48,752 nt of DNA from an uncultured Gammaproteobacteria bacterium (GCA_913050215.1 CAJXBG010000015.1:1-48752), one strand, 5' to 3'; shown: positions 27,199-37,429, counted from the stretch's first letter. A program made the numbers and translations. Notes: generated by a model not told the origin, from the sequence alone.

Positions 27199-27579
27199 TC
27201 AAGAGATAGCGCTGACGAACGTGTTCATATCAAAATAATCACGCCACTCTTTGATTAGACCGTTCTGCATTTCGAAAACGCCAAAACACGGCAAATCGAC
27301 GTGTTTATCTCCGACATCGGTACGGTCCAACCTCTCGACCATCACCAGATCACCCTGGGCTACCAGACTAATCACGTCCCACTCTGTTTTCGTCCAGCTA
27401 GCGATAAAACCACCGATAAACTGGCGAAGACTTTCAGTGCCTTGAACTGGTTTCGCCGGAATGTTGAAGTAAATGCCATCCTCAGTGAAATAGCTCACCA
27501 GTTCATCGGCATCAAGATTTGACCATGCCGCGACAAATTCACGGATAATCTGTTCGTTACTTTTTTGTGCATCACTCAC
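27199..27579 (-). CDS. limonene-epoxide-hydrolase-like / SnoaL-fold protein
   Basis: A 126-residue single-domain protein of the cystatin-like SnoaL/NTF2 fold. It carries the catalytic Arg-x-Asp of limonene-1,2-epoxide hydrolase (R86 and D88 in DRTD) and D114 in the characteristic WRDYFD, so the three residues that activate water are all present. A soluble epoxide hydrolase activity on an unknown substrate is inferred. The start is GTG at 27579 with AGGAG eight bases upstream. It follows ssb by 20 nt and is probably cotranscribed. Confidence 0.85.
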   Translation of the reverse strand: MSDAQKSNEQIIREFVAAWSNLDADELVSYFTEDGIYFNIPAKPVQGTESLRQFIGGFIASWTKTEWDVISLVAQGDLVMVERLDRTDVGDKHVDLPCFGVFEMQNGLIKEWRDYFDMNTFVSAIS

Positions 27580-27599
27580 TTCAGCTGCTCCTGGCCCCG

Positions 27600-28103
27600 C
27601 TAAAATGGAATGTCATCATCAAAGGCTTCCGGTGGCGGTGCTGAAAAGTCCTGACTACCACCCTGAGAGCCGTTACCCTGTCCACCTCCTGAGCCAAATT
27701 CCGAGCTTCCTCCACCAGCATTCGGCGGCTGGTTATTCTGATTGAATCCACCACCCATGCCACCGTCATTACGACCATCCAGCATTTGCATCTCATTGGC
27801 GATGATTTCAGTTGAATAGTGTTTTTGGCCTTCCTTGTCCCATTGTCGTGTGCGAAGCGCCCCTTCAATATAGACTTTGGAACCCTTCTTTAGGTACTCA
27901 CCTGCAATTTCCGCCAAACGATTAAAAAATACAATTCGGTGCCACTCTGTTCTTTCCTGCTGTTGGCCTGACTGCTTGTCTTTCCAACTCTCCGATGTCG
28001 CAATGCTGATATTGGTCACCGGATTACCGTTGGGCATGAATCGCGTCTCGGGGTCATTCCCAAGGTTTCCTACCAGGATAACTTTATTAATTCCTCGTGC
28101 CAT
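27600..28103 (-). CDS. ssb: single-stranded DNA-binding protein
   Basis: Binds single-stranded DNA in replication and repair. The 167-residue product has the OB fold ([22 protein letters not shown], then [22 protein letters not shown]), a glycine/asparagine-rich linker from about residue 113 and the partner-binding tip DDDIPF. The start is ATG with AGGAG. It lies 93 nt downstream of the MFS gene. ssb next to uvrA is conserved in gammaproteobacteria, but no LexA box was found upstream. Confidence 0.97.
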   Translation of the reverse strand: MARGINKVILVGNLGNDPETRFMPNGNPVTNISIATSESWKDKQSGQQQERTEWHRIVFFNRLAEIAGEYLKKGSKVYIEGALRTRQWDKEGQKHYSTEIIANEMQMLDGRNDGGMGGGFNQNNQPPNAGGGSSEFGSGGGQGNGSQGGSQDFSAPPPEAFDDDIPF

Positions 28104-28196
28104 TTTATTCTCCTGACTGATCTGTTCTTGTAATTGGCCCTTTAAAAAGCGCCTAACGACGGTTCTTCCAAGCTATGGGGTATTACCGCATAAACA

Positions 28197-29534
28197 TCAC
28201 ACCGTGCATAGCGAATCTTCATCCCAGATGGCACTATCTACTTTCAGATAAGCCACTCTTTCTCCTTCAGCGAGCGCCACCTCAACAACGCCCGAGAGAG
28301 ATAGTAACGCTTTTACGACTTCGTCCGCAGGGCGATCGTCTTCCGCTTCAATCTCGAAGGTCACGCTCGCGAAATGCTCAAATCCATTTAACCGAAGCGC
28401 GGTGATAAACCAGAGTACACAGCAAGCGGCATTGACGTAAACCAATACCGATATGTCCCACATTTCGAGTAGCAACCCGCCCACGAGCCCGCCCATAAAA
28501 GCGCCGAGAAACTGGCAACTTGAATAAACACCCATGGCCGTTCCCCGCTCTCCTGCATGAACGATACGACTCACGAATGCCGGCAGTATGACTTCCAGCA
28601 GGTTAAAGGCCATAAAAAACAGCCCCATCACGGTAATGACGAGCAGCGCGGTGATGACATTTGCTAGCATTACCTGCGACAGTGCAAATGCAGCAATCAT
28701 GACGAGCATCAAATATCTGCCAAACCCCTGTTTTTCAGCAAGCCACATAAAAGGACCCATCAATACAAAGGTGGCTAGCAATAACCAAAAATAAATTTGA
28801 TAGTGTTCTGCGGCCTCAAACCCGGCTTGCTGCAACACCTGAGGAAACACGAGAAATGCTGACATCAGCAAGTAATGCAACATAAAGACACCCAGCGTCG
28901 TCTTCATCAAATTAGCATCGAGCAATACACCTCGCACTTTGTCCAGGGCCAAGCGGGTATTGGACTGATAACTCACGACAGCAGGTGTTGGAACAACCTT
29001 GGCAAGCACAAGGATGCCCAGCGCACCAGCAAGTGCGGTGACGGCAAATACGCCTGATAGACCAAACGCGTCGGCAATCAGCGGACCCAAAACAAGTGAG
29101 ATGCCAAAAGATGAACCTATGCTAATACCCACGATAGCCATTGCTCTGGTTCGGCTCTCTGTTCGGGTCACATCCGCAACCAGCGCCAGTAGTGAACTGG
29201 AAATAGCGCCACAACCCTGAAGCAGACGACCGAGAATAATGACTTCAATACTGGTCGCAAGCGCTGCAACGACGCTGCCTATGACAAAAACTGTGAGTCC
29301 TGCATAGATTACCGGCTTGCGCCCAAACTTGTCTGAAAGCAGACCAAGCGGTATCTGCAGAATTGCTTGGGATAACCCGTAGATGCCCAACGCCAGCCCA
29401 ATCGCCAAGGGTGTTCCACCTGCATACTCCGGTCCAAGTAGCGGCAGTACAGGCAAAACCATAAACAGACCGAGCATGCGAATCACATAGAGTAAAGCGA
29501 TCGCCAGCACGGCTTTTAGTTCTTGTCTACTCAC
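28197..29534 (-). CDS. yajR: MFS transporter with C-terminal YAM-like domain
   Basis: A 445-residue major facilitator transporter. About twelve membrane segments fill residues 1-385; the motif A DKFGRKP lies at the 2-3 loop. The C-terminal 60 residues (ASVTFEIEAEDDRPADEVVKALLSLSGVVEV) form a soluble ferredoxin-like domain resembling the YAM domain of E. coli YajR, whose substrate is unclear. The start is GTG at 29534. The same gene type lies between ssb and uvrA in Pseudomonas, so the gene name is by analogy. Confidence 0.85.
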   Translation of the reverse strand: MSRQELKAVLAIALLYVIRMLGLFMVLPVLPLLGPEYAGGTPLAIGLALGIYGLSQAILQIPLGLLSDKFGRKPVIYAGLTVFVIGSVVAALATSIEVIILGRLLQGCGAISSSLLALVADVTRTESRTRAMAIVGISIGSSFGISLVLGPLIADAFGLSGVFAVTALAGALGILVLAKVVPTPAVVSYQSNTRLALDKVRGVLLDANLMKTTLGVFMLHYLLMSAFLVFPQVLQQAGFEAAEHYQIYFWLLLATFVLMGPFMWLAEKQGFGRYLMLVMIAAFALSQVMLANVITALLVITVMGLFFMAFNLLEVILPAFVSRIVHAGERGTAMGVYSSCQFLGAFMGGLVGGLLLEMWDISVLVYVNAACCVLWFITALRLNGFEHFASVTFEIEAEDDRPADEVVKALLSLSGVVEVALAEGERVAYLKVDSAIWDEDSLCTV

Positions 29535-29924
29535 CCGCGCACGTTCCGGTTACTGTCTTTTTTTGTATTACCATTATCACCAAAGTATTCACTGCTCCCG
29601 CCCCACGAAATCTCTCGAGGTTGCGCGAGCCCGTTTTCCCAGCGTCCCATTTAATTACGAAAGGTGCAAAAGAAGGTTGATCAGAAGATATAAAAAACAG
29701 ATGCACTTTGCCAAGTCTGATACAAACTTATACTATCTGTTCCCCTGTTTTTTATTCTCCTCTCTCGCCTTTAGCAAGAGACCATTGCCCAGTTTTTAGG
29801 CAGTGATTGATAATAGCAAATTCGGCACTTTCTTACACGGGGAATGAGAGGTGGCGCTATTCATCTTTAGAGATTAACCACGCGTTTGGCAGCAAAAACC
29901 TGACACATTTTCTTCTGGAAACCG
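29535..29924. other. divergent intergenic region, MFS / uvrA
   Basis: These 390 bases contain no supported gene. A sigma-70-like promoter for uvrA lies at 29708-29736, giving a long leader of about 180 nt. I looked for a LexA box (CTG-N10-CAG type) and saw none. An imperfect stem-loop near 29760-29782 (arms TCTCTCGC and GCAAGAGA, one mismatch) is of unknown value. Confidence 0.45.
29708..29736 (+). promoter_or_regulatory. candidate uvrA promoter
   Basis: TTGCCA (29708-29713) and TACTAT (29731-29736) are 17 bases apart; an overlapping TATACT (29729-29734) gives a 15-base spacing. Confidence 0.45.
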
Positions 29925-32753
29925 ATGAGTAATATATCAATTCGAGGTGCGAAAACTCATAACCTCAAAAATCTTGATCTTGATATCCCGCGGGATAAAT
30001 TGATTGTCATTACCGGATTGTCCGGGTCAGGCAAATCTTCCCTTGCGTTCGATACACTCTACGCTGAAGGTCAACGCCGATACGTTGAGTCTCTTTCGGC
30101 CTACGCGCGTCAGTTTCTTTCCCTGATGGAAAAACCGGATGTTGATCATATCGAGGGATTGTCCCCCGCGATCTCAATCGAGCAAAAATCCACCAGCCAA
30201 AATCCGCGTTCGACCGTCGGCACCATCACGGAAATTTACGACTACTTGCGACTTCTCTTCGCTAGAGTCGGAGAACCGCACTGCCCCACACATGGTATTC
30301 CACTCAAAGCGCAATCCGTAAGCCAGATGGTAGATCACGTACTCGCTATGCCTGAAGGCGCCAGAATTCTACTGCTCGCACCTGTGGTTAAGGAACGTAA
30401 AGGGGAACACCTGCATTTGTTTAGTCAGCTACGCAGTCAGGGTTTTGTCAGGGCGCGTATCAATGGCATTGTCGTTGACCTAGATGAAGTACCGGCGCTG
30501 GACAAAAAGAAGAAGCACACCATTGAAGTTGTGATTGACCGTCTTCGAATTCGCCCTGACCTGAAAACCCGACTTGCCGACTCATTCGAGACGGCAGTTT
30601 CGATCTCCGACGGACTTGCAAGTGTCGCATACATAGACGATGAGCAAGAGGATATTGTTTTTTCGTCTAGGTTTGCCTGCCCAGAATGCGGGCACTCCAT
30701 ATCAGAACTAGAGCCTAGACTGTTTTCATTTAACAACCCGGCGGGTGCCTGTTCATCCTGTGATGGGCTGGGCAAGAAACAGTTTTTTGACGTCGATAAT
30801 GTGGTTCACGATGAAGAATTATCCCTTTCAGAAGGTGCTATACACGGCTGGGATAGACGAAACATCTATTATTATCAAATGCTTACGAGCATTGCGGACC
30901 ATTTCGGGTTCGATATTGACACACCTTTTGGCCAGCTCGATCAGTCTCATCAGGAGACGGTTCTTTATGGGCATCAGAAGGAAAAAATCAGATTCCGATA
31001 CGTCAATGACAAAGGCGATGAATACAGTCGCGCGCACACTTTTGAAGGCATCATTCCAAATATGGAACGAAGGTTTCGCGACACAGAATCACAGATGGTG
31101 AGGGAAAACCTCGCCAAATTTCTGAGCACACGATCCTGCCCAGACTGTTTGGGCACGCGCCTGAATGCAGACGCTAGGTCAGTCACCATTGAGTCTATCT
31201 CGCTCCCGGAAGTTGTGAATCAATCTGTTGCGGACGCACATGATTACTTCAACAGTCTCAACCTGACAGGGCAAAGGGCGAAAATCTCGGACAAAATTGT
31301 GACGGAAATTGTCGCACGACTTAGGTTCCTCATTGACGTCGGGCTCAACTACCTAACGATTTCTCGAAGCGCCAATACACTTTCCGGTGGAGAAGCTCAG
31401 AGAATTCGACTTGCCAGTCAAATCGGTGCTGGGCTGGTAGGGGTAATGTATATACTCGATGAACCCTCAATTGGTCTGCATCAAAGAGACAACCAACGCT
31501 TACTTAAAACGCTTAATCATCTGCGGGACATCGGCAATACCGTTATTGTTGTAGAACACGATGAGGAAGCGATTCGTTCCGCAGATTTTTTGATTGATAT
31601 TGGACCTGGTGCAGGCGTCCATGGCGGTGAGGTTGTTGCTGCAGGTTCCGTTGACGATATCATTAATACAACACGATCTATTACCGGCGATTTCCTCTCT
31701 GGCAAGCAGGCAATTGAGTTGCCCGCAATCCGCGTAAAGAACAACCCTGATCGTCAACTCAAGTTGCTAGGTGCAACGGGTAACAACCTACAGGATGTTA
31801 ACCTTAGCTTACCCATCGGCTTAATGACCTGTGTTACCGGGGTATCCGGCTCGGGAAAATCTACTCTGATAAACGCGACCTTGTACCCTATGGCTGCAAG
31901 AGAGCTCAACGGCGCTACCATTCCACAAGCGGCCCCCTTCAGGGAACTCAGTGGCATGGCGCAACTGGACAAGGTTGTAGATATTGACCAAAGCCCTATC
32001 GGTCGCACGCCTCGTTCAAACCCGGCAACCTACACCAATATATTTACGCCGATTCGCGAGTTATTCGCAGCGACACAGGAAGCCCGGTCCCGGGGTTACA
32101 AGCCCGGCCGTTTCAGCTTTAATGTTAAGGGTGGCAGATGCGAGGCCTGTCAGGGAGACGGGCTCATCAAGGTTGAAATGCACTTCCTACCCGATGTTTA
32201 CGTGACTTGCGACGAGTGCAAGGGCCGACGTTATAACAGAGAGACCCTCGAGGTTCAGTACAAGGGCAAGAGCATTCACCAAGTGTTGGAGATGACTGTT
32301 GAGGATGCGCATCAGTTTTTAAACGCCGTGCCCATGATCGAGCGACGATTGAAAACACTGATTGATGTCGGGCTTGGTTACATTCGACTCGGTCAGAGTG
32401 CAACAACACTATCCGGCGGTGAAGCACAGCGCGTTAAACTATCTCGGGAGCTCTCCAAAAGGGATACCGGCAAGACGTTATACATACTTGACGAGCCCAC
32501 CACCGGATTGCACTTCCATGACATCAAACAACTGCTTGAAGTCTTGCATCATCTTCGGGACCAAGGAAACACCGTCGTGATCATCGAACACAATCTGGAC
32601 GTCATCAAAACTGCCGACTGGATTGTAGATCTGGGCCCTGAGGGAGGCTCGGGTGGCGGGCAGATTATTGCGACAGGCACACCGGAAGATGTGGCAAATT
32701 GTCGTCACTCTTACACCGGTGAATATTTGAAATCCGTTCTAAGCCTGTCTTAA
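29925..32753 (+). CDS. uvrA: excinuclease ABC subunit A
   Basis: DNA damage sensor of nucleotide excision repair. The 942-residue product (940 in E. coli) has two ABC modules: Walker [13 protein letters not shown] near residue 31 and [13 protein letters not shown] in the second, two LSGGEAQR signatures, and the zinc modules CPECGHSI and [20 protein letters not shown]. The ATG is preceded by GGAAAC. It ends 13 nt from the stop of the convergent aminotransferase gene with no terminator between. Confidence 0.97.
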   Translation: MSNISIRGAKTHNLKNLDLDIPRDKLIVITGLSGSGKSSLAFDTLYAEGQRRYVESLSAYARQFLSLMEKPDVDHIEGLSPAISIEQKSTSQNPRSTVGTITEIYDYLRLLFARVGEPHCPTHGIPLKAQSVSQMVDHVLAMPEGARILLLAPVVKERKGEHLHLFSQLRSQGFVRARINGIVVDLDEVPALDKKKKHTIEVVIDRLRIRPDLKTRLADSFETAVSISDGLASVAYIDDEQEDIVFSSRFACPECGHSISELEPRLFSFNNPAGACSSCDGLGKKQFFDVDNVVHDEELSLSEGAIHGWDRRNIYYYQMLTSIADHFGFDIDTPFGQLDQSHQETVLYGHQKEKIRFRYVNDKGDEYSRAHTFEGIIPNMERRFRDTESQMVRENLAKFLSTRSCPDCLGTRLNADARSVTIESISLPEVVNQSVADAHDYFNSLNLTGQRAKISDKIVTEIVARLRFLIDVGLNYLTISRSANTLSGGEAQRIRLASQIGAGLVGVMYILDEPSIGLHQRDNQRLLKTLNHLRDIGNTVIVVEHDEEAIRSADFLIDIGPGAGVHGGEVVAAGSVDDIINTTRSITGDFLSGKQAIELPAIRVKNNPDRQLKLLGATGNNLQDVNLSLPIGLMTCVTGVSGSGKSTLINATLYPMAARELNGATIPQAAPFRELSGMAQLDKVVDIDQSPIGRTPRSNPATYTNIFTPIRELFAATQEARSRGYKPGRFSFNVKGGRCEACQGDGLIKVEMHFLPDVYVTCDECKGRRYNRETLEVQYKGKSIHQVLEMTVEDAHQFLNAVPMIERRLKTLIDVGLGYIRLGQSATTLSGGEAQRVKLSRELSKRDTGKTLYILDEPTTGLHFHDIKQLLEVLHHLRDQGNTVVIIEHNLDVIKTADWIVDLGPEGGSGGGQIIATGTPEDVANCRHSYTGEYLKSVLSLS

Positions 32754-32766
32754 GCCCGCGGCTCGC

Positions 32767-33942
32767 TTATCCGTAAGCCCGCTCAATTGCTCCGGTCGCC
32801 AGCCCTTTATGGATCGGCGCATTGTATTGAGATAGCACAGCTTCCAGCGCATTCGCACACAACAACACATTTTTAGGATTACTTGCATAACCCATTAATC
32901 CGATTCTCCAGACCTTACCCGCCAACGCACCAAGACCAGCTCCGATCTCGAGATTGTATTGCTGAAGTAGTTGCTGACGCACCTGCGCTTCGTCAACGCC
33001 CTCAGGAATCGTCACGGCATTTAACTGAGGCAATCTTTCATCTTCTGGCACAATAAAAGACAATCCCATCGCCTCAAGACCTGCTTTGAGCGCCCTATGG
33101 TTTCGCTGATGTCTTTCCCAGCTTACTGCCAATGTTTCTTGTTCCAGAATAACAAGCGCCTCATGCAAGCCATACAGCGCATTCACCGGCGCAGTATGAT
33201 GGTATGCTCGTTTCTGTCCCTCGCCCCAATAGCCCATCACAAGATTGAGATCAAGGAACCATGAGGCCACAGGGGTTGTTCTATTCTTAATGGCTGAAAC
33301 TGCCCGCTCACTGAGGCTTATCGGTGAAAGTCCTGGCGCACAGGACAAACACTTTTGAGTGCCACTATAGGCTGCGTCCGCACCCCAGGCATCAAGGTTC
33401 ACTTCTGTGCCACCAAGTGAAGTAACACAGTCGACAATTGTCAGGCAATCCCTCGCCCGCGCCAATGCGCAGAGTGCTGCAGCATTTGATTGTACGCCGG
33501 TCGATGTCTCAGCATGAACAAAAGCAACAATTTTTGTATCGGGGTGCTGCGTCAATGCGTCTTCAAGTTTCTGTGGATCTACCGCCCGTCCCCACTCGTC
33601 TTCCACCAGCACAACTTCACCACCGAAGCGTTTCACATTGTCGGCCATCCTGCCGCCGAAAACACCGTTCTGACAAACGATCACCTTGTCACCAGGTTCC
33701 ACCAAATTAACAAAGCAAGTTTCCATGCCAGCCGAGCCAGGTGCTGAGACAGGAATAGTAAGTTCGTTTTTTGTCTGAAAGGTCGCTTGTAGCATCGCCT
33801 TTATTTCATCCATGAGACGAATAAACTCAGGATCCAAATGCCCAATGGTCGGCTTAGACATCGCAACCAAGATTCTTGGGTTGACGTCGGAAGGGCCCGG
33901 GCCCATCAATGTTCTAACGGTTGGATTAAATGACTGATGCAT
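32767..33942 (-). CDS. class V aminotransferase (serine/alanine-glyoxylate type)
   Basis: PLP enzyme of the AGXT/serine-glyoxylate aminotransferase family. The 391-residue product has TLMGPGPSDVNPR, GSAGMET, HAETSTGV, D171 for the pyridine nitrogen, and the PLP-binding K197 in YSGTQKCLS. The ATG at 33942 has GGAG six bases upstream and matches the family; an upstream in-frame extension to 34035 would overlap the rplQ terminator and is not used. It lies after that terminator, so it needs its own promoter or readthrough. Serine, alanine or aspartate as amino donor cannot be told apart here. Confidence 0.92.
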   Translation of the reverse strand: MHQSFNPTVRTLMGPGPSDVNPRILVAMSKPTIGHLDPEFIRLMDEIKAMLQATFQTKNELTIPVSAPGSAGMETCFVNLVEPGDKVIVCQNGVFGGRMADNVKRFGGEVVLVEDEWGRAVDPQKLEDALTQHPDTKIVAFVHAETSTGVQSNAAALCALARARDCLTIVDCVTSLGGTEVNLDAWGADAAYSGTQKCLSCAPGLSPISLSERAVSAIKNRTTPVASWFLDLNLVMGYWGEGQKRAYHHTAPVNALYGLHEALVILEQETLAVSWERHQRNHRALKAGLEAMGLSFIVPEDERLPQLNAVTIPEGVDEAQVRQQLLQQYNLEIGAGLGALAGKVWRIGLMGYASNPKNVLLCANALEAVLSQYNAPIHKGLATGAIERAYG

Positions 33943-33996
33943 GGAATTCTCCACTCTAAAATTATCAATTAAACACTCACCGCTATAGTGAGTTAC

Positions 33997-34026
33997 AAAA
34001 AAAAAGGCTGGGATTACCCAACCTTT
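33997..34026 (-). terminator. intrinsic terminator of the rplQ (alpha) operon
   Basis: On the minus strand AAAGGTTGGG and CCCAGCCTTT form a perfect 10-bp stem (one G-U) with loop TAAT and run into nine consecutive Ts. This is the strongest terminator in the window and closes the S10-spc-alpha block, 140 nt after rplQ. Confidence 0.9.
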
Positions 34027-34047
34027 TATATACAACCTTTTATGTAC
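34020..34047. repeat. 14-bp tandem repeat beside the rplQ terminator
   Basis: AACCTTTTATATAC is followed directly by AACCTTTTATGTAC. The first copy shares seven bases with the terminator stem, so the duplication arose from or next to the hairpin arm. Confidence 0.7.
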
Positions 34048-34166
34048 GACCTGCAGTGCGCTTAAACATTAAAACTAAACACTCGCGCTCAAGTAACAAC
34101 CATCATTGTCCGCAACAGACTCATCTGTTTTTGGGCAAACAGGGTTTATTCAAATGAGCGTGAAAA

Positions 34167-34571
34167 CTACTCTTCGTCGTCGTCCTCGAGGTCGTCGTCA
34201 AGGTCTTCGGGGATTGGGCGATCAACTAATTCGATATATGCCATCGGCGCTGCATCACCAGCTCTAAAGCCACACTTGAGAATACGCGTGTATCCACCGG
34301 GCCGTTCCTGGTACCTAGGTCCTAGTTCAGCAAACAACTTTCCAACAGCATCCTTGTTACCCGTTCTGGAGAACGCAAGTCGACGGTTGGCTACGGAATC
34401 GCTTTTGGCCAGGGTGATGAGAGGCTCAGCGACTTTTTTCAGTTCCTTCGCTTTCGGTAAGGTAGTCTTAATGACTTCATGCTCAAACAGAGAGCATGCC
34501 ATATTTCTGAACATGGCTTTCCTGTGCGATGAATTCCGATTTAACTGCCTACCACTTTTTCTATGGCGCAT
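34167..34571 (-). CDS. rplQ: 50S ribosomal protein L17
   Basis: Large-subunit protein near the tunnel exit. The 134-residue product begins [20 protein letters not shown] and has [24 protein letters not shown], as in E. coli (127 residues). The C-terminus ends in a run of about 14 acidic residues and is the main difference from E. coli. It is last in the alpha operon, 112 nt after rpoA. Confidence 0.97.
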   Translation of the reverse strand: MRHRKSGRQLNRNSSHRKAMFRNMACSLFEHEVIKTTLPKAKELKKVAEPLITLAKSDSVANRRLAFSRTGNKDAVGKLFAELGPRYQERPGGYTRILKCGFRAGDAAPMAYIELVDRPIPEDLDDDLEDDDEE

Positions 34572-34683
34572 TTTGATACTTCCTAAATCTTTCTATGTTT
34601 TATGACTTACTATTAAGATGTCTCACACGGACCAGACAACTCGCTTTTGAACCCTATTGTCTGGTTCAACCCTCTGTTCGTGC

Positions 34684-35685
34684 TTAGCCAAGCACGCGGT
34701 CGTCGCCACGTAAGCTTGAGGGTGGCCAGTTTTCCAGGCGCATACCTAAAGATAAGCCTCTTGAAGCAAGCACGTCTTTTATTTCGGTCAGCGACTTCTT
34801 GCCGAGATTTGGCGTTTTCAGCAGCTCAACTTCTGTTCTTCGAATGAGATCACCGATGTAATAAATGTTTTCGGCCTTCAAACAGTTAGCGGAACGAACG
34901 GTGAGTTCAAGGTCATCAACCGGTCGCAGCAAGATTGGATCAATTTCGTCTTCCTGCTCTTCAACTTCTGGCTCACTTTCACTTTGCAGGTCAACAAATA
35001 CAGCAACCTGTTGTTGCAGAATTGTCGCTGCACGACGAATGGCCTCTTCAGGATCAATTGTGCCATTGGTTTCGAGATCAATGACAAGTTTATCGAGGTC
35101 AGTTCGCTGCTCGACACGTGCACTATCAACTTTATATGCCACTCTGCGAACGGGGCTGTAGGAAGCATCGATCAACAAACTGCCGATCACTCGTTCCTGC
35201 TCTTCATCACTTGCACGAATATCAGCGGGCTCGTAGCCTCGACCTCGGTCAACTTTCACACGGAGGTTCAATTTGCCACTTTCGTTGAGCGTCGCGATGA
35301 CATGATCAGGGTTAGCAATTTCGATGTCATGATCAACCTGAAAATCAGCAGCCGTGACAACGCCGGGACCTTCTTTCTCAAGCGTGAGTTCCGACTCGTC
35401 AGTTGCATTCAACTTAATCGCTACACCTTTTAAGTTGAGCAGTACTTCGATTACGTCTTCCTGAACGCCTTCCATGGCGCTGTACTCGTGGAGTACACCG
35501 TTAATTTCTACTTCTGTGATCGCGCAACCCGGCATTGAAGACAGCAGGATACGACGCAATGCGTTACCCAATGTATGTCCAAAGCCTCGCTCTAATGGCT
35601 CCAGAATAACTGTCGCTCTCGTATCGGTTAGTTGAGCAACCTGAATATGCTTTGGCGTTAAAAACTCTAGTGACGAATGGGGCAT
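34684..35685 (-). CDS. rpoA: RNA polymerase alpha subunit
   Basis: Nucleates RNA polymerase assembly and contacts UP elements and activators. The 333-residue product has the dimerising N-terminal domain ([20 protein letters not shown]), an acidic linker at about 235-250, and the C-terminal domain with R264 in [18 protein letters not shown], the equivalent of E. coli R265. It lies 83 nt downstream of rpsD. Confidence 0.97.
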   Translation of the reverse strand: MPHSSLEFLTPKHIQVAQLTDTRATVILEPLERGFGHTLGNALRRILLSSMPGCAITEVEINGVLHEYSAMEGVQEDVIEVLLNLKGVAIKLNATDESELTLEKEGPGVVTAADFQVDHDIEIANPDHVIATLNESGKLNLRVKVDRGRGYEPADIRASDEEQERVIGSLLIDASYSPVRRVAYKVDSARVEQRTDLDKLVIDLETNGTIDPEEAIRRAATILQQQVAVFVDLQSESEPEVEEQEDEIDPILLRPVDDLELTVRSANCLKAENIYYIGDLIRRTEVELLKTPNLGKKSLTEIKDVLASRGLSLGMRLENWPPSSLRGDDRVLG

Positions 35686-35768
35686 ACATACACCTTCTAA
35701 AAAGACTATAACTCTATTAAAACGCTCTACCGATAACGAAGTACCCGTGCGGCGCTGCTAAGCAGTAC

Positions 35769-36389
35769 TTACTTCGAGTAAAGCTCGACGATTAGATTCT
35801 CGTTGATCTCTGATGGTAGCTCATCGCGCTCAGGGAAAGCTTTATAAACGCCTTCCAGTTTGTCAGCGTTTACGTCGACCCATTCTACCGGGGTTCGATT
35901 AGCTGCAATTGCGAGAGAACCCTGAATTCGAAGCTGATTCTTTGCTTTTTCCCGAATCGTAATCGTGTCACCCGCAGCGACCTGGTAGGAAGGAATGTTA
36001 GTCACATGTCCATTTACCAAAATTGCCTTGTGTGAAACTAGCTGCCTTGATTCTGCTCTTGTTGAGCCAAAACCCATTCGGTAGACAACGTTATCCAAGC
36101 GTCTTTCGAGCAGGCGAAGCAGGTTTTCACCCGTAGCCCCTTTTTGACGGTCGGCTTTCTTGTAGTAGTTTCGGAATTGCTTTTCAAGCACACCATAAAT
36201 ACGACGTACTTTCTGCTTTTCGCGCAACTGCACCGCGTAATCAGAATTACGTGTTCTACGGGCACCATGTTGTCCCGGTGCAGTATCAATCTTGCACTTG
36301 GATTCAATCGGTCGTACGCCGCTCTTCAGATAAAGGTCAGTGCCTTCTCGTCTTGCAAGCTTACATGTTGGTCCGAGGTATCTAGCCAT
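35769..36389 (-). CDS. rpsD: 30S ribosomal protein S4
   Basis: Primary assembly protein of the small subunit and translational repressor of the alpha operon in E. coli. The 206-residue product equals E. coli in length and has [19 protein letters not shown] and the S4 RNA-binding domain ([31 protein letters not shown]). A 16-nt gap separates it from rpsK. Confidence 0.97.
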   Translation of the reverse strand: MARYLGPTCKLARREGTDLYLKSGVRPIESKCKIDTAPGQHGARRTRNSDYAVQLREKQKVRRIYGVLEKQFRNYYKKADRQKGATGENLLRLLERRLDNVVYRMGFGSTRAESRQLVSHKAILVNGHVTNIPSYQVAAGDTITIREKAKNQLRIQGSLAIAANRTPVEWVDVNADKLEGVYKAFPERDELPSEINENLIVELYSK

Positions 36390-36405
36390 TTCTTTATCTC
36401 CTCAA

Positions 36406-36852
36406 TTACACCCGACGTTTCTTGGGTGGGCGGCAACCGTTATGTGGAATAGGGGTGACGTCTGTAATGTTTGTGATTTTGTATCCAACACCGTTCAATG
36501 CACGTACGGCTGCGTCGCGGCCGGGTCCGGGACCCTTGACGAAAACTTCTACATTTTGCAGGCCATAATCAAGTGCTGCTGTGCCGGCTCGCTCCGCCGC
36601 AACCTGAGCTGCGAACGGTGTGCTTTTTCGAGCACCTCGGAAACCAGATCCACCAGCAGTGGCCCATGACAATGCGCCACCCTGTCTATCAGTAATCGTG
36701 ATAATAGTGTTGTTAAAAGATGCATGGATATGCGCCAGACCATCAACAACCTGTCGCTTTCCCTTTTTACGGGTCGGCGCAGCACTAGCCTCTGGTGTTG
36801 AGGTGCCTTCTGCTGCCTCGCTTGCGTTTTCTGTATCAGACATATCAGTCAT
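36406..36852 (-). CDS. rpsK: 30S ribosomal protein S11 with acidic N-terminal extension
   Basis: Platform protein of the small subunit. From residue 28 ([22 protein letters not shown]) to [14 protein letters not shown] the product follows E. coli S11. Before that are about 26 residues with six acidic and no basic side chains, so the protein is 148 residues long instead of 129. The first ATG has GAAGAG upstream; after codon 4 there is no in-frame ATG, GTG or TTG until the conserved core, so the extension must be translated. The normal basic S11 N-terminus follows it. Confidence 0.95.
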   Translation of the reverse strand: MTDMSDTENASEAAEGTSTPEASAAPTRKKGKRQVVDGLAHIHASFNNTIITITDRQGGALSWATAGGSGFRGARKSTPFAAQVAAERAGTAALDYGLQNVEVFVKGPGPGRDAAVRALNGVGYKITNITDVTPIPHNGCRPPKKRRV

Positions 36853-36927
36853 TTCAGTCTCTTCGCTCTGTTTACAACGATTAATCTAAATCGCTTAATT
36901 TGATTCGTTTGTTACTACTTCTACACG

Positions 36928-37284
36928 CTACTTGCGGATAGGTCGCTTTGGACCTTTCCTGGTTCGCGCGTTGGTTTTAGTTCTTTGTCCTTTAAGGGGC
37001 AGGTTGCGTCTGTGACGAATGCCGCGGTAACAACCAAGATCCAACAGGCGTTTCACATTCAGCTGCACTTCACGTCGCAGGTCACCTTCAACCGGCAAGT
37101 TGGATATCTCTGCACGAAGCAAATCCAGCTCACCCTCAGTAAGGTCGCTTACTTTTGCTGATGGGCTTACGCCAGTTTGAGCACAAAGTTTTTTCGCAGT
37201 TGTACGACCTATACCAAAAATATAAGTAAGGGATATCACTGCATGCTTGTTGTCGGGAATATTAATTCCGGCTAAACGAGCCAT
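36928..37284 (-). CDS. rpsM: 30S ribosomal protein S13
   Basis: Head protein that contacts tRNA and the large subunit. The 118-residue product ([26 protein letters not shown], then [18 protein letters not shown]) equals the E. coli length. First gene of the alpha operon, 31 nt after rpmJ. Confidence 0.97.
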   Translation of the reverse strand: MARLAGINIPDNKHAVISLTYIFGIGRTTAKKLCAQTGVSPSAKVSDLTEGELDLLRAEISNLPVEGDLRREVQLNVKRLLDLGCYRGIRHRRNLPLKGQRTKTNARTRKGPKRPIRK

Positions 37285-37315
37285 TTAAACGCTCCTATAA
37301 ATTCCTGTTAAACGT

Positions 37316-37429
37316 CTAACCTTGACGCTGCTTATGTCTTGGTTCTGTGCAAATTACTCTGACAGACCCTTTACGCCGGATGACTCGACAATTCCGACAC
37401 ATTTTTTTTACTGAAGCTCTCACTTTCAT
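37316..37429 (-). CDS. rpmJ: 50S ribosomal protein L36
   Basis: A 37-residue protein beginning [21 protein letters not shown] and ending [12 protein letters not shown]. The zinc ribbon residues C11, C14, C27 and H32 are all present, so it is the zinc-binding form. ATG at 37429, TAG at 37316-37318. It lies between secY and rpsM as in E. coli. Confidence 0.97.
   Translation of the reverse strand: MKVRASVKKMCRNCRVIRRKGSVRVICTEPRHKQRQG

Noticed and set aside
29760-29782. Imperfect stem-loop in the uvrA leader
   Set aside because: One mismatch and no T-run; listed only as part of the intergenic description.
33943-34035. 31-residue N-terminal extension of the aminotransferase
   Set aside because: It would start within the rplQ terminator, whereas ATG 33942 has a good GGAG and the family N-terminus.
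34116-34134. AACAGA/TCTGTT hairpin with T-run on the plus strand after rplQ
   Set aside because: A T-run exists only for plus-strand transcripts and no plus-strand gene ends there; the stem is only 6 bp.
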